Of a DNA stretch of 38,302 nt, positions 1-9,984 are shown in pieces. A program made the position numbers and the translations under genes. Under the pieces are notes generated by a model that was not told the origin of the DNA, searched no databases, and saw only the letters and a list, made by a program, of their open reading frames with translations. This stretch comes from a virus. How positions within the stretch are numbered: the first letter of the stretch is position 1; each line of letters begins with the position of its first letter. The stretch lies in IMG/VR virus record IMGVR_UViG_3300037628_000039, positions 1 to 38,302 of that record; one strand, given 5' to 3'.

Positions 1-941
1 CCATTGCTAAAGCTTTTATCAAAGTAATTTTGGATTTCTTTTGAAACATTTTCAGGATCAACGTCTTTAAAAGAAGATGTACCTTTTAGAAAAATGTCTC
101 TTCCTTGGGCATCTTTTCCAGTACTTCTTACTTCTGGACCAGCTTCTTGATTTTTTATTTCTCCACCTTTTTGCCCTGATACTTTTTTTGTAAAAAATTG
201 ATCAATATTTTTAATTATAGCATCTCCAAATTCGACAGCTTGTCCTTCCATGTTTGGGTTAATAGCTTTGAAACTACCACCTTTTTTTAAATTGTCTGAA
301 TACTCTTTTATAGTTATTACTTGCTCTTGAGCGCTACCAGCTGGGCTTCTACCTTTTAATGTGTAGTTTCCATTTTCATCTTTATCTAACTTAACGTCAG
401 AATCACCACTTGTTAATCCATATCTAAACAAATCGTAATCTTCATCTTCTATAGCAAAGCCATTTTCATCAACTTTTTGTATTAATCTTCCCTCCTCTTT
501 GGCTAGATCATAAGCCTCTAGATCAGCATCCATAGCACCTACCATCATAGTTAAATCATTTAACTGCCCTGTTAGGTTGTTATCTAAAGTTTGAAAAGCT
601 ATCATATCTTCAGGAGTTCCATCTGGACTATAAGCTTTCATATATTGATCACTAATTAGTCTAGCATTGTTTTCTATTTCAGCTATTATTTGTTGATCTA
701 AACCAGGATTTACTTTAGATATATCTTTAGCTATATCTCTATATGCTTGTGACTCAGCTAACGCTTCCTTGGTAAGTATTTTCATACCTAGCTTTTTAGC
801 TAATGAAGCTTTTGTAGCTTGATCGTACATTTTAGAGCCTTGAGCAGCTATATCTTTAGTAAATTTAGCAGCTCTTAAACCTCTAGGATCTCTTATAATT
901 GCTCTTTTACCTATTCTTCCGCCTGATTGTTTTGTTGCCAT
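1..941 (-). CDS. Start of a large structural/internal virion protein (cut by window edge)
   Basis: Open frame of 313 complete codons from ATG at 941 that runs off the left edge without a stop, so only the N-terminus is seen. It opens with a basic stretch (MATKQSGGRIGKRAIIRDPR) and continues as mixed alpha-helical, charged sequence without a signal peptide, membrane segment or recognised motif. It lies 12 bases downstream of the 250-aa gene and at the end of the tail module. In T7-like and crAss-like podoviruses this position is usually held by long internal, cargo or ejection proteins, so that role is inferred from context only. No catalytic motif is visible in the part shown. Confidence 0.75.
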   Translation of the reverse strand, partial: MATKQSGGRIGKRAIIRDPRGLRAAKFTKDIAAQGSKMYDQATKASLAKKLGMKILTKEALAESQAYRDIAKDISKVNPGLDQQIIAEIENNARLISDQYMKAYSPDGTPEDMIAFQTLDNNLTGQLNDLTMMVGAMDADLEAYDLAKEEGRLIQKVDENGFAIEDEDYDLFRYGLTSGDSDVKLDKDENGNYTLKGRSPAGSAQEQVITIKEYSDNLKKGGSFKAINPNMEGQAVEFGDAIIKNIDQFFTKKVSGQKGGEIKNQEAGPEVRSTGKDAQGRDIFLKGTSSFKDVDPENVSKEIQNYFDKSFSN

Positions 942-953
942 AATTTTATTTTT

Positions 954-1706
954 TTAACCTCCAAATAATCCAGAAATTTGACTCATAGCTTCTGGGTTAG
1001 ACATAATACTTTGTGCCATTTGCATTGTTCCGCTAACACCAGCTTGAGCTGTAGCCATTTGAGCATCTCTAGCATCCATTTCTTTTTGTTCTAATCTATC
1101 TAAATTACCTACTTCAAAATTAATTTTATCTAAATCTTGTTGTATCATTTCGTTTTGTCTTATTTGCTCGCCTTGAGCGAAGAACTTCTGATTAGTAGCT
1201 TCTTGTTTTTGTATATCAGCTGATATACCTTGTTTAGATTTAGCAGCTTCTCTAGCTAAAGCAGTAGCGCCACCAGCTCCAAAGCCTCCAGCTTGTATAG
1301 CATCTAAAGTGTTAGCAAGTGATTGATCTACTTGTTGAGCTTGAAATTCTGCAGCTTCAGTAGCTACAGCTAAATTAGCATAAGGATTTCTTACTTCTGC
1401 TCTATTAGCCATTAATTTTTGAACATCTTCCTCTTTAGCTAATCTTAGTGTTTCAAGATCTTTAGCTTTATTTTTTTGTCGTTGACTTTGTATAAAACCC
1501 ATAACCATAGGTGTAGCAGCTGCAGCCATTTGCATATAACCCATCATGTTTCCACTGCCACTAGCGTTAGTACTGCCACTACTTTCAGTTCCTAAACCTT
1601 CTGTAAGAAACTCATTGCCAACAGCATTATAGTCTTCAAAAGGACCGCCTTTTCTTAAGCTATTTCTTTTATTACTTCTGTTGTTGTTGTTGTTTAATAA
1701 ACCCAT
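954..1706 (-). CDS. Ala/Gln-rich internal virion-like protein, 250 aa
   Basis: Starts with an Asn-rich stretch (MGLLNNNNNRSNKR) followed by a short Gly/Ser-rich linker and a hydrophobic segment around residues 54-72 (MMGYMQMAAAATPMVMGF). The rest is Ala/Gln/Glu-rich helix likely to form coiled coil, with a central Gly-Ala stretch (GGFGAGGATALAREA). The composition and the place between tail proteins and a long downstream gene resemble the small internal virion proteins of podoviruses (T7 gp14 type), which form part of the DNA-ejection channel. I see no residue-level motif that proves it. It follows the 602-aa tail gene by 9 bases, in the same transcript. Confidence 0.7.
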   Translation of the reverse strand: MGLLNNNNNRSNKRNSLRKGGPFEDYNAVGNEFLTEGLGTESSGSTNASGSGNMMGYMQMAAAATPMVMGFIQSQRQKNKAKDLETLRLAKEEDVQKLMANRAEVRNPYANLAVATEAAEFQAQQVDQSLANTLDAIQAGGFGAGGATALAREAAKSKQGISADIQKQEATNQKFFAQGEQIRQNEMIQQDLDKINFEVGNLDRLEQKEMDARDAQMATAQAGVSGTMQMAQSIMSNPEAMSQISGLFGG

Positions 1707-1715
1707 ATTTTAATT

Positions 1716-3524
1716 TTAATAAGATGACATGACATATTCAGATCCCACGGCAAACAGTTCTTTAGCGCCACCTAGATCTGTTGTTGCATCTGTTGTCAAT
1801 TTCAATGTTGTAAAATATCCTTTAATACCGCTAGCTTGATTACCTATTATAATCTCTCTTGGTTGAGCTGTTGTATTGTTAATCACGTTGGCTACATATC
1901 TATTTTCTTTTAAGTCAAAGCCAGCTTTATATTCTATACCATCTTCAATATATGATCCTTCTCCATAGCTTTTTATAACAGCTGTTTCGTCTTCAAAGAT
2001 TTCAAAACCACCTCCAGCTGATAGTGCTCCTGTTTGATCACTTACCATACTAGTTAGTTCCCAACCATTAGTACCTTCGTAATTTACTGTTTTAAATGTT
2101 TTAACGATGTTTGGCTGAGCATTAAATATAAACTCTATAGAAGACGCAGCAGGTTCTTCACCATAAAAACTATTTCTTAAAACATTTTCAGCGTTATGCA
2201 TCCATAAATTAGTTTGACTAGTAGTATAAAATCTGTTAAATAAACTTTTAGCGTTGTAAGGCTTATAATCATAAAAAGATACCCAACCTAATACTTTTTC
2301 ATCAAATGACAACGTGTTATATTCTCCATCTCTTTTTTGCAAGCTCAATACATACTTGTCAGTGTAAGCATTGTAAGCTCCTATAACTTTATCTTTTTCA
2401 TAGATTATAAATTTAGCTTTTAAAGCTCCCATTGTCGATGTATCAAAAGGGATTAATTCTGTCAATTGTACTCTACCTGCAGTAGATCCACTTAAGATTA
2501 CATTCTTAACATAACATCCAGTATCTATATCATTTATGAGAAGTGAAGATCCAATAGGTATTCCTGTAAGAATATCCCCAACGTATTCACCTGGGTTGGT
2601 TATTTCTATATAAGGCTCTCCAACACCAATAGCTTGAATTGAACCGTATGGCCAGGTTGGCGATTGTATTCCTGATAAATCTCTTGTTACTATATTTTGA
2701 TACAAGTTATCATCTATTTCAGATAATTTATCTCTAAAAAAATCAGCCATGCCGTAGTCACTTATTGGTGTCAAGCCGTTGTCTGATAATCTTAATACTA
2801 CATTTCTGTTTTTATCAGTAAAGTATTTTCTTCTACCGTACTTAGCAAACGAATAAGGATTCCTACTAATACCATATTCACCTACAAATGGAGTTATTTC
2901 CCCTATTACAAGATTTTGTGAGCTAACAGGCGCGCCTCTTCCTTCGGCTGTGTATAAAATATTTTTATTAACCATAGCTCTACTAATTTTATTTTCTTGA
3001 AAAAATAATAATTTAGTATCTTCACTATACAACTTTTGTATAGATCCGTATTGCTCTGGCGCTGCGAATGTTATACTTTGTGCTGATGAAAAAACGTTTG
3101 TTTCATTAACGTTTGTTTTAGAGTTAAATAGACCTGAATATATAACATTGTTTTTTCTAGTTACAGCTGTATATTGGTCATCTAATAAATAAGCTTTAAC
3201 ACCATAATCAGTAGAATCGCCATTAAAAGCACCTTTTATTCTAGACTCTTCTATAACCCAGTTAAGCGTTAAGTCATATGTATCTGGAGAATAGTTAACA
3301 TCCGGTCTTTGATTTGGTATAGGAGACATTTGTGAAGTAGAAACATAATTTAAGTATCTAGTACCAGCAGTAGTTCCATAAGCCTTATAAGGTAATCCTG
3401 GCCAATTAGGTATTTTAGATATATTACCATGCCCAGCAGTTCCATATTGAGATTCTGTCCATTGATTGTTTGTCTTTTTTACCCAAAAAGAATTAAAATA
3501 AGATATTTCTAAGTTATAAGCCAT
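1716..3524 (-). CDS. Tail protein, 602 aa, beta-rich (tail hub/tube-like)
   Basis: Beta-rich, aromatic and Asn-rich protein with no membrane segment. The repeated pattern of short strands (for example ISRAMVNKNILYTAEGRG, FAKYGRRKYFTDKNRNVVLR, GAYNAYTDKYVLSLQKRD) looks like blades of a propeller, as in tail-tube/hub proteins of short-tailed phages. Its ATG overlaps the stop of the 1386-aa gene by one base (TAATG), so the two are translationally coupled. In crAss-like phages the large stabilization protein is commonly followed by such tail-tip genes. Assignment as a tail structural protein is likely; the exact place in the tail is inferred. Confidence 0.7.
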   Translation of the reverse strand: MAYNLEISYFNSFWVKKTNNQWTESQYGTAGHGNISKIPNWPGLPYKAYGTTAGTRYLNYVSTSQMSPIPNQRPDVNYSPDTYDLTLNWVIEESRIKGAFNGDSTDYGVKAYLLDDQYTAVTRKNNVIYSGLFNSKTNVNETNVFSSAQSITFAAPEQYGSIQKLYSEDTKLLFFQENKISRAMVNKNILYTAEGRGAPVSSQNLVIGEITPFVGEYGISRNPYSFAKYGRRKYFTDKNRNVVLRLSDNGLTPISDYGMADFFRDKLSEIDDNLYQNIVTRDLSGIQSPTWPYGSIQAIGVGEPYIEITNPGEYVGDILTGIPIGSSLLINDIDTGCYVKNVILSGSTAGRVQLTELIPFDTSTMGALKAKFIIYEKDKVIGAYNAYTDKYVLSLQKRDGEYNTLSFDEKVLGWVSFYDYKPYNAKSLFNRFYTTSQTNLWMHNAENVLRNSFYGEEPAASSIEFIFNAQPNIVKTFKTVNYEGTNGWELTSMVSDQTGALSAGGGFEIFEDETAVIKSYGEGSYIEDGIEYKAGFDLKENRYVANVINNTTAQPREIIIGNQASGIKGYFTTLKLTTDATTDLGGAKELFAVGSEYVMSSY

Positions 3525-6500
3525 TATCTATAAAGTTTTACGTAAACAACGAGTTGACCTAATTGAGAAACCTGACCATTTGCAAATGTTTCTCTAACGC
3601 CTATAGTTATTTTGTGTACACTATATTGTCCACCATTTAAAAATCCTTCAGCCCAAAATCTGTTATTACTCTTTTCAGTAGCAGCGCCTTGCCACTCAAA
3701 CGGAGGGTTATTGCCATCTGCAAGCAAATACCAACCACTGGTAAAGGGGTCAAACCCATTACCATTAAGCCATGGAGCTGGGCTTGACGAGTTGTAGTCT
3801 ACAAATTCTACTTTCCAAGGATAGTCATAGTAAGTATATCTTAAGTTTTGACTACCATAAGCAGATCCGCTTAAGTCTACTAATTGAGGACTGTCTTGCC
3901 ATATAGCAGTTGTATCAGTAAACCAATCTGGTTTAGGCACAATAGTTCCTGAGTTTCTATCAGCGTCTGTAACTCCTAGTTTTTTCAAAGTCCACCATTC
4001 TTGAAAGTCAAATTTTTCAGTATCATTTCCTTTGTTAATAGCACACTCTAGTTTTTCTATATAAAGCTCAGCTCCCGAAGTTAAACCTTTAAAACTACCA
4101 TTGTTCCAAGTGGTATTACCTGGAGGAAACAGCGGATATGGAACTGTTCCAGTATTGTATTGAGTCCATTTATCTTGATTAAAAAAGTGTTGATTTCTGT
4201 TTCTAGTTCGACTTCTACTAGCAGCTGTTATATTGTAATCAGTAGGACCGATGCCTAAGCTAACTATAGAGCCACCACTTGTTTTTTCAAATAAATGCTC
4301 TTTTTTTACGTAGTCATAGTCTGTTTGTCCTGAATCAGGTTCTTCACCGCCTATACTGAAAGCCCAGGTATCACCAGCCCAATTAGCAGTATCAGATGGA
4401 TTAACTGGGGAAGGATTAACTGTAGCACCTAGTAAAGGAGCGTTGTTACTAAAAAAGTTGTTTCTTTTAGACACGAAAGCTGGGGGATAAGGAGGTCCAG
4501 CAGGATTAGGATTTACTATTGTTAATTCAAAATTAAAAACAAACTCCTTGTTCCAAACGTTTAAATCGTCATCAGAATTGTATTGTAAAGTTTCTCTAGC
4601 AGCAGATGTTAAATACAAATTATATTCTTTTGCTGCAGGTATAGCAGATGGAAATGATTTTATTTCAAATAACGAACAGTCTGACTCTTGTCCATTTTTA
4701 TCTATAGACTTAACACTTAAAAGTTTTATATCGTAATTAATATTACTGTTTTCTACCCCAGCATTAGTAACTATATTTACGTTTTTGTTTAATAAGCAAG
4801 TGGCTAGATTAGCACCAGTGTATTCAATAGATTCTTGGCCTTCAAATAAAAATGTTGTAAGATCTTTAGGTGCGGTAGAAATGCCCGTTGTTAATATAGA
4901 TGAGTTTAAATCACTTATTAACCCTGAAGTTGCTGTTTCCCAATAGAGCTCTAGATTAGACAATTTAGGCTTAGTTTCCGCAACTATTAAAGATTGTGAA
5001 AACTTAGCTAAATCTGTAGAGCTACTAGATATTTGAGTAGTATTTAAAAAACCTACTCTATCTTTATTTTCGTTATTGTTAACGTTTGCAACAAATGGAT
5101 TATTGTCTGATTTTACTAATGGATCTATAGTGCCTGAAACAACTGTTCCAGAGTCATCATACGCTCCTGGGTAAGCTAAAGAACTAGTAACTCCTTTTTG
5201 AGTAACCCAAGTACCTAGATCTAAAAACGGTTGTATAGTTACAACTGTAGATTCTAACACAGGCAACACTGTTTGTCTAGAATTCCATCTATTAGTTTCT
5301 ACAGTAGCTGGAGTACTTTGAGCTGAAAAATTATAATTAGGTTGAACCACTCTATAGTACAAAGATTCTTTACTACCATATATTCTGTCGGTTGGACCAA
5401 CATTAGTCATATCTCTAGGTATCTTATTAATGTTATCACCATATAGAGATAAGTTAGAAGTATTCCAAGAATCTGAATAGTTTAATTTAGTTTCATTGTC
5501 TTTATATATGACATTTCCAGACATGCTGCCTGGCAAGTATACATTGTAATACTCTTGTTCTTGCTGTTTAACAACTATTTTATAACTATACCAACCACTA
5601 GGCCTAGTATTTATATTGTATAAACCAGGATAATTCAAAGTGTTATAATCTTCTATATCAGGTATTTTAAGATGCCAATCCATTTTTAATGAACTGCCAA
5701 AAAAGTTTAAAGTGCTAGTTGATCCAGAATTATTATAAGGCATAAAAACAGTGGATCTATCTCTATTGTTGTTGCCATAGTCTTCTGACTCAGAAGCTAG
5801 CATAACCGTAGACTGTCTACCATATCTATCTGAAAGAACTACTCCAACTTGATAAGTCCTGCCTTGTTTTATAGTTGCATTGTAATATTCTTTAATCTTG
5901 TTGTTTATAGTAGTAGCAATAGGTGGATTATTAGCAACGTTAAAATCAGGGTTAAATGAGCCTGTTTTTAGTGAATGATTAACTTCATACCACAACTTAG
6001 GAGGTAAAGCATGATTATCTACATAATTTCCATACATTATTCTATTTCCAGATGTTTCTTGAGCTAGCGCTCTTACTGGAACAATGTCATTAACTCTTGT
6101 TACGTCAGATTCTGGTACAACTTTGTAAGGTTTTTCACCTCTATATTTATATATAAATTGATTTCTTATAGCTTGAGATGCTCCATCAGGTGCTACTAAG
6201 TTTTCAGGAGGACAACCACCACCACTACTAATATCCACATTGTCTACAATGTATATATTATTATCATTAGAGGTTTTAATTAATATTTCTATTTCATCTA
6301 TATGTAACTCTCTTTGTAGTTCAAAATTAAAAGTAGGATAAAGTGCATCTCCATCACCACCTGGATAATAAGGTAAATTAATTACTAAACCTATTTCGCT
6401 AGCTCTATTTTCAAAAAATCCTAATTCAGTTGTTTTTGTAGCTACATCTTCATCTTGCCAAGTTATACTACCGTCTTGAGCTGGCATAAATACAGGCTGC

Positions 6501-7684
6501 GTAAAAGGTGCCATTAATGAATATTCGTTGTCTGTATATTTAAACCTATAACTAAACCTTGGAAATTTATCTTTTAAAAACTCTCTATCACCGTCAAAAG
6601 ATATATCAAAGTCAGGATTTTTTAATTGAAATATTATAACATCACCTGGATCAGCCCAAGTTGAACCATCTGGAGCTGTTGGTATACTCACTTGAGTAGT
6701 TAGCGAAGTTTGAGATATAGCTACTCCAGCTTCATTACCTGTGACGTTGTAGATATATAAATCTTGAGAACCTGGTTTTTGAGCATTTTTAATTCTTACT
6801 ACAGGGTAGTCATTGCTTCCTGTTTTAGAAAAGAAATTTGCAATACTACTATTCTGGGCGCCTGTACCTGTCCAGTTGGGCTTACTAGCAGGTGGAGCAG
6901 GTTGTGGCTGAGCAAGATCACGAAAATTTAAAACCGTATTAGAACCAACTGTTTTTATAGAATCTAAAGGAGCTGACAATGATATTGGTAGCCATTCTGT
7001 AGTAACGTTTTTAACAGTAGAAGTATAATTACTGCCGTCTCTTCTAATAAGTGAAAAAGAATTATAAGGATAATATTTAGCTACAGATATTTGATCTTCT
7101 CTATAGTAAAAAGAACGACTTAAAGCATCACCTTTAGCAAGGCCAGCTGCTTTTTCAATATTTATTTTTCTTGGACTATTTCTATTATCAGTCCAAAACA
7201 TTAAGTCTTCAACTATGTTAAAGCCAGATATAGGGTGAGTTTTAGAAAAGTTTAGAAAACTTCCTTCAACTAGTATTGAAGATTCATACCTATTTTCTTC
7301 TGGTAAAGTTAAATTGCCATTGTACTTAATTCTTGTCACGTAACAATGTGAACTGAATACATTAGCATGATTTTCTAATTGGTTTTTAGAAGCATCAGAA
7401 AATGTAGTTAAAAACATGTATATAGAAGAACTATCCTCATGTGTAAACATACCTATAATCTCTAAAGGCTTTTCATTAGGTGTTAAATTTGCGTTTAATT
7501 TATTTATAAAACCTGGAAAAATATTAACATTACCTTTTATATTTTCTAATGCACCGACATCAGATCCTTCAGATTTACTAACACCAATATTTCTACCTTC
7601 TCTATATTCACCATTAGGCATTAATCTAGCGTCTAAGTCTCTGTTCATCTTAGACTTGACAAATGTGTTTTTAACTTGAGCCAT
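3524..7684 (-). CDS. Large tail stabilization/muzzle-like protein, 1386 aa
   Basis: The N-terminus (FVKSKMNRDLDARLMPNGEY, then REGRNIGVSKSEGSDVGALENIKGN) matches the pattern I recognise at the start of the crAss-like phage 'stabilization protein': a basic segment, MN-DLD-R-PNGEYR, then a stretch ending in GALENIKGN. The remainder is a very long beta-rich protein full of Asn, Ser, Tyr and Pro, as expected for a multi-domain tail muzzle. No enzyme motif is seen. It starts one base downstream of the 388-aa ring-like gene's stop and is coupled to the 602-aa gene. It is the largest gene here and a likely major tail component. Recognition is from the N-terminal signature; the family was not searched. 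Confidence 0.8.
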   Translation of the reverse strand: MAQVKNTFVKSKMNRDLDARLMPNGEYREGRNIGVSKSEGSDVGALENIKGNVNIFPGFINKLNANLTPNEKPLEIIGMFTHEDSSSIYMFLTTFSDASKNQLENHANVFSSHCYVTRIKYNGNLTLPEENRYESSILVEGSFLNFSKTHPISGFNIVEDLMFWTDNRNSPRKINIEKAAGLAKGDALSRSFYYREDQISVAKYYPYNSFSLIRRDGSNYTSTVKNVTTEWLPISLSAPLDSIKTVGSNTVLNFRDLAQPQPAPPASKPNWTGTGAQNSSIANFFSKTGSNDYPVVRIKNAQKPGSQDLYIYNVTGNEAGVAISQTSLTTQVSIPTAPDGSTWADPGDVIIFQLKNPDFDISFDGDREFLKDKFPRFSYRFKYTDNEYSLMAPFTQPVFMPAQDGSITWQDEDVATKTTELGFFENRASEIGLVINLPYYPGGDGDALYPTFNFELQRELHIDEIEILIKTSNDNNIYIVDNVDISSGGGCPPENLVAPDGASQAIRNQFIYKYRGEKPYKVVPESDVTRVNDIVPVRALAQETSGNRIMYGNYVDNHALPPKLWYEVNHSLKTGSFNPDFNVANNPPIATTINNKIKEYYNATIKQGRTYQVGVVLSDRYGRQSTVMLASESEDYGNNNRDRSTVFMPYNNSGSTSTLNFFGSSLKMDWHLKIPDIEDYNTLNYPGLYNINTRPSGWYSYKIVVKQQEQEYYNVYLPGSMSGNVIYKDNETKLNYSDSWNTSNLSLYGDNINKIPRDMTNVGPTDRIYGSKESLYYRVVQPNYNFSAQSTPATVETNRWNSRQTVLPVLESTVVTIQPFLDLGTWVTQKGVTSSLAYPGAYDDSGTVVSGTIDPLVKSDNNPFVANVNNNENKDRVGFLNTTQISSSSTDLAKFSQSLIVAETKPKLSNLELYWETATSGLISDLNSSILTTGISTAPKDLTTFLFEGQESIEYTGANLATCLLNKNVNIVTNAGVENSNINYDIKLLSVKSIDKNGQESDCSLFEIKSFPSAIPAAKEYNLYLTSAARETLQYNSDDDLNVWNKEFVFNFELTIVNPNPAGPPYPPAFVSKRNNFFSNNAPLLGATVNPSPVNPSDTANWAGDTWAFSIGGEEPDSGQTDYDYVKKEHLFEKTSGGSIVSLGIGPTDYNITAASRSRTRNRNQHFFNQDKWTQYNTGTVPYPLFPPGNTTWNNGSFKGLTSGAELYIEKLECAINKGNDTEKFDFQEWWTLKKLGVTDADRNSGTIVPKPDWFTDTTAIWQDSPQLVDLSGSAYGSQNLRYTYYDYPWKVEFVDYNSSSPAPWLNGNGFDPFTSGWYLLADGNNPPFEWQGAATEKSNNRFWAEGFLNGGQYSVHKITIGVRETFANGQVSQLGQLVVYVKLYR

Positions 7685-7685
7685 A

Positions 7686-8852
7686 TTAATGTTTAATCTG
7701 TTTAGATTTGTTTCTCATTATTCTAACTATTTGATCTAGTTTAATATCTGATAATCTTATTTTAGCATTTCTTAGCTGAGCTCTTCTATCTTTTTTAAAT
7801 CTTTGAACAATGTATTCTTGGACTCCAGATCTTCCAGCTAATATAGAATAAGCTATATGCATATACATTGCCTCCTCGGCCATCTTAGGCACCTTAGAAT
7901 CAGTGTCATAAGCTAAACCGTCTGATATATACTCTAAAACAACTGTTCTACCATTCATGTCACTAGAGAAAGATATAGTACCTCTTGTTGGGTCCATGGT
8001 AAAATAACCATTCACTTGAGTAGTTTCAGGTAATGCGCCATATCTCATACCTAATTGTTGGTGCCCAAACATGTAGTTATCGCCGTAGTAGTTTTCAACA
8101 CCATCTTGATAAGCATCAAATCCACCGCTTAGTCTTCTTTGATTTAGATTGTCCCATCTTCTAGAAGTTTCAGAAGTTCCTTGAGTATTAGAACCATATC
8201 CGTCCTGTATGAATTCACCATTTACAGTTTGTAAAGGTACATCTGTAGGTTTTATAGTTAAATTATCTGACGGGTAAATAATATGTTTAATACCATAAGC
8301 ATCAATCCACGACAACCTAACATAATTAACATAATCTTGTGGTATTATCATAGATAAGCTAGGTAGTATTGTAACTTCTTGTGATTTAATACTTTTTAAA
8401 GTATCATAGCTAAACTCTTGTAAGCCACGCTTAGCGTGAAATATAACGTCAGTTCTTTTAACACTTGGTATTAATTTACCTGTACCTACATAAGTAGCTA
8501 TAAAAGTATTTATAATATCATTTAGCTTAACATAAGAATAACCTCCGTAATTATTTTGAACAGCATTTATTTTTAAAGTTACTCTAGCTATGGCAGGTCC
8601 AGCAACTGCTACACTTACATCAATTGTTTTATTTTCGTTACTTAGTGAAATAACGCCTGCTGAGTAAATAGCATAGGTAGCTCCACCGTCTGTACTTATC
8701 TCAAATATAAAATTACTACTAGCAGAAGAAGAGCTTAATGCTAGCTCAGTGTTAAAAGTAGTTGCAAATGAGCTTTGAGTTGTAGCTGCTGCTATTGGAA
8801 AAACTTTTTCACCAGCGTAATATTCTTCGTTAGTCTCTGTAATTAGTCCCAT
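7686..8852 (-). CDS. Head-tail ring/adaptor protein with N-terminal insertion, 388 aa
   Basis: Residues from about 105 onward (YVKLNDIINTFIATYVGTGK, VKRTDVIFHAKRGLQEFSYD, LPSLSMIIPQDYVNYVRLSW) look like the ring proteins that sit below the portal in crAss-like phages, comparable in role to T7 gp11-type tail tubular protein A. The C-terminus is strongly basic (FKKDRRAQLRNAKIRLSDIK...). Residues about 22-100 form a separate Ser/Thr-rich beta domain with the phrase FEISTDGGATYAIYSAG, which reads like an Ig-like insertion between the short N-terminal arm (MGLITETNEEYY) and the ring core. It follows the 356-aa ring gene by three bases. Function is inferred from family resemblance and context. Confidence 0.75.
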   Translation of the reverse strand: MGLITETNEEYYAGEKVFPIAAATTQSSFATTFNTELALSSSSASSNFIFEISTDGGATYAIYSAGVISLSNENKTIDVSVAVAGPAIARVTLKINAVQNNYGGYSYVKLNDIINTFIATYVGTGKLIPSVKRTDVIFHAKRGLQEFSYDTLKSIKSQEVTILPSLSMIIPQDYVNYVRLSWIDAYGIKHIIYPSDNLTIKPTDVPLQTVNGEFIQDGYGSNTQGTSETSRRWDNLNQRRLSGGFDAYQDGVENYYGDNYMFGHQQLGMRYGALPETTQVNGYFTMDPTRGTISFSSDMNGRTVVLEYISDGLAYDTDSKVPKMAEEAMYMHIAYSILAGRSGVQEYIVQRFKKDRRAQLRNAKIRLSDIKLDQIVRIMRNKSKQIKH

Positions 8853-8855
8853 TTA

Positions 8856-9926
8856 TTAAGATTTTTCATTTTGATCTTCTGCCATAGCCATTTGCTGTGC
8901 TGAATTTATTATTTGTGGATCTCTTATAACTATACCTGAGTATTTTAATATGTTTAATATAGTTTCTGTTTGATCAGTGTTGTCAATTTCAAATTGGGTA
9001 GATCCATATGTAGTCCCGCTGTATAGGCTAGCAGCTGTTAAAGTAACAACAGCGTCGGTTCCACCACCACCACCACCACCTGCTTGAAAAACAGAATTAG
9101 AAAAAGTTATAGTTTCACCAGCTACAAAACCTGTCCCGCTTGATCCATCAACATTTAAATTAGTTATAACTCCAGAAGAGTTCATTGTTAAAGTAAACTT
9201 TAACCCAGTGCCATTGCCTGTATAATTTACGCCAGCGGATGATATAGTTAAACCAGACCATACTATACTAGTTGGCTGACTTGAAGTAGCCACAAAATTA
9301 GTTGTTAAGCTTTGAAATAAATAATTATCAACTATAGGTAAGCCTGTAGGTATGTAAGCATTGTTGTCGTACAGGTATTGTCCTAAACCTCCTACAGTGT
9401 AACCAAATCTTATGTTGCTAGGTTTTCTTATGTATGTTACTGAAATATCTGACTGTATAGACGATGGCTCTATATATATTTTTGGATCTGGAGTAGTAGT
9501 TAATTTATCCTCGTATGAATACACGGGAAAAGATGTTGTTGGCTTTGTTAAAGGTGAAAGTTTTAGATATAGTAAATCATTTCTTTGAACTCTTTCAGCT
9601 TCTATTGACTGCTTGTATATCACAGTTCCTAATCTATGGACATTGTTAGGTGGTGTAAAAAGTTTATTAGTACCATTCCAGGTACAATCGCCTTGAGTTT
9701 TAAATATAGATATTTTATCATCTACATTTTTAACTCTATCGGCATATTCTGTTTCATCTTGACGTATACGTAAATTCTGATTCAAGTCTTCAAAATACTT
9801 TTCAAATATTTCTAACTGAACCTGTGTACCTGTTTTATTAAATTCATCAGGAGTTATATATCCTCTCTGCTCTTTGTTTAATATTAATAAAACCGTTTTA
9901 TAAACTTCATTTACGTTTATTGCCAT
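8856..9926 (-). CDS. Ring/adaptor protein with inserted Gly-rich domain, 356 aa
   Basis: I chose ATG at 9926 (MAINVNEVYKTVLLILNKEQ) over the upstream ATG at 9965. The 13 extra residues (MVLSPPFFFKNIK) would be encoded inside the intrinsic terminator and its A-tract at 9939-9969. The first ~210 residues (ITPDEFNKTGTQVQLEIFEK, VTYIRKPSNIRFGYTVGGLG) and the last ~50 (FEIDNTDQTETILNILKYSG, IRDPQIINSAQQMAMAED) look like one conserved ring-type core. In between lies a beta insertion rich in Ser/Gly/Thr ending in seven consecutive glycines. Neighbours are the 266-aa gene upstream, beyond a terminator, and the other ring-like gene downstream. Role inferred: part of the connector under the portal. Confidence 0.7.
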   Translation of the reverse strand: MAINVNEVYKTVLLILNKEQRGYITPDEFNKTGTQVQLEIFEKYFEDLNQNLRIRQDETEYADRVKNVDDKISIFKTQGDCTWNGTNKLFTPPNNVHRLGTVIYKQSIEAERVQRNDLLYLKLSPLTKPTTSFPVYSYEDKLTTTPDPKIYIEPSSIQSDISVTYIRKPSNIRFGYTVGGLGQYLYDNNAYIPTGLPIVDNYLFQSLTTNFVATSSQPTSIVWSGLTISSAGVNYTGNGTGLKFTLTMNSSGVITNLNVDGSSGTGFVAGETITFSNSVFQAGGGGGGGTDAVVTLTAASLYSGTTYGSTQFEIDNTDQTETILNILKYSGIVIRDPQIINSAQQMAMAEDQNEKS

Positions 9927-9938
9927 TTTAATATTTTT

Positions 9939-9969
9939 AAAAAAAAAGGGTGGCGATAAAACCACCCTT
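9939..9969 (-). terminator. Rho-independent terminator after the 266-aa gene
   Basis: Perfect 8-bp stem AAGGGTGG (9946-9953) with CCACCCTT (9962-9969) and an 8-nt loop. Read on the minus strand the stem is followed by a run of nine T (the A-tract at 9939-9947). It lies between the stop of the 266-aa gene (9985) and the next start (9926), so it should end or reduce transcription from the capsid side before the ring and tail genes. Confidence 0.9.
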
Positions 9970-9984
9970 ATTTATAATCACTTG

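Noticed and set aside
9061-9077. CCACCACCACC tract that looks like a short tandem repeat
   Set aside because: It encodes the Gly run in the 356-aa ring-type protein; treated as coding low complexity, not a separate repeat element.
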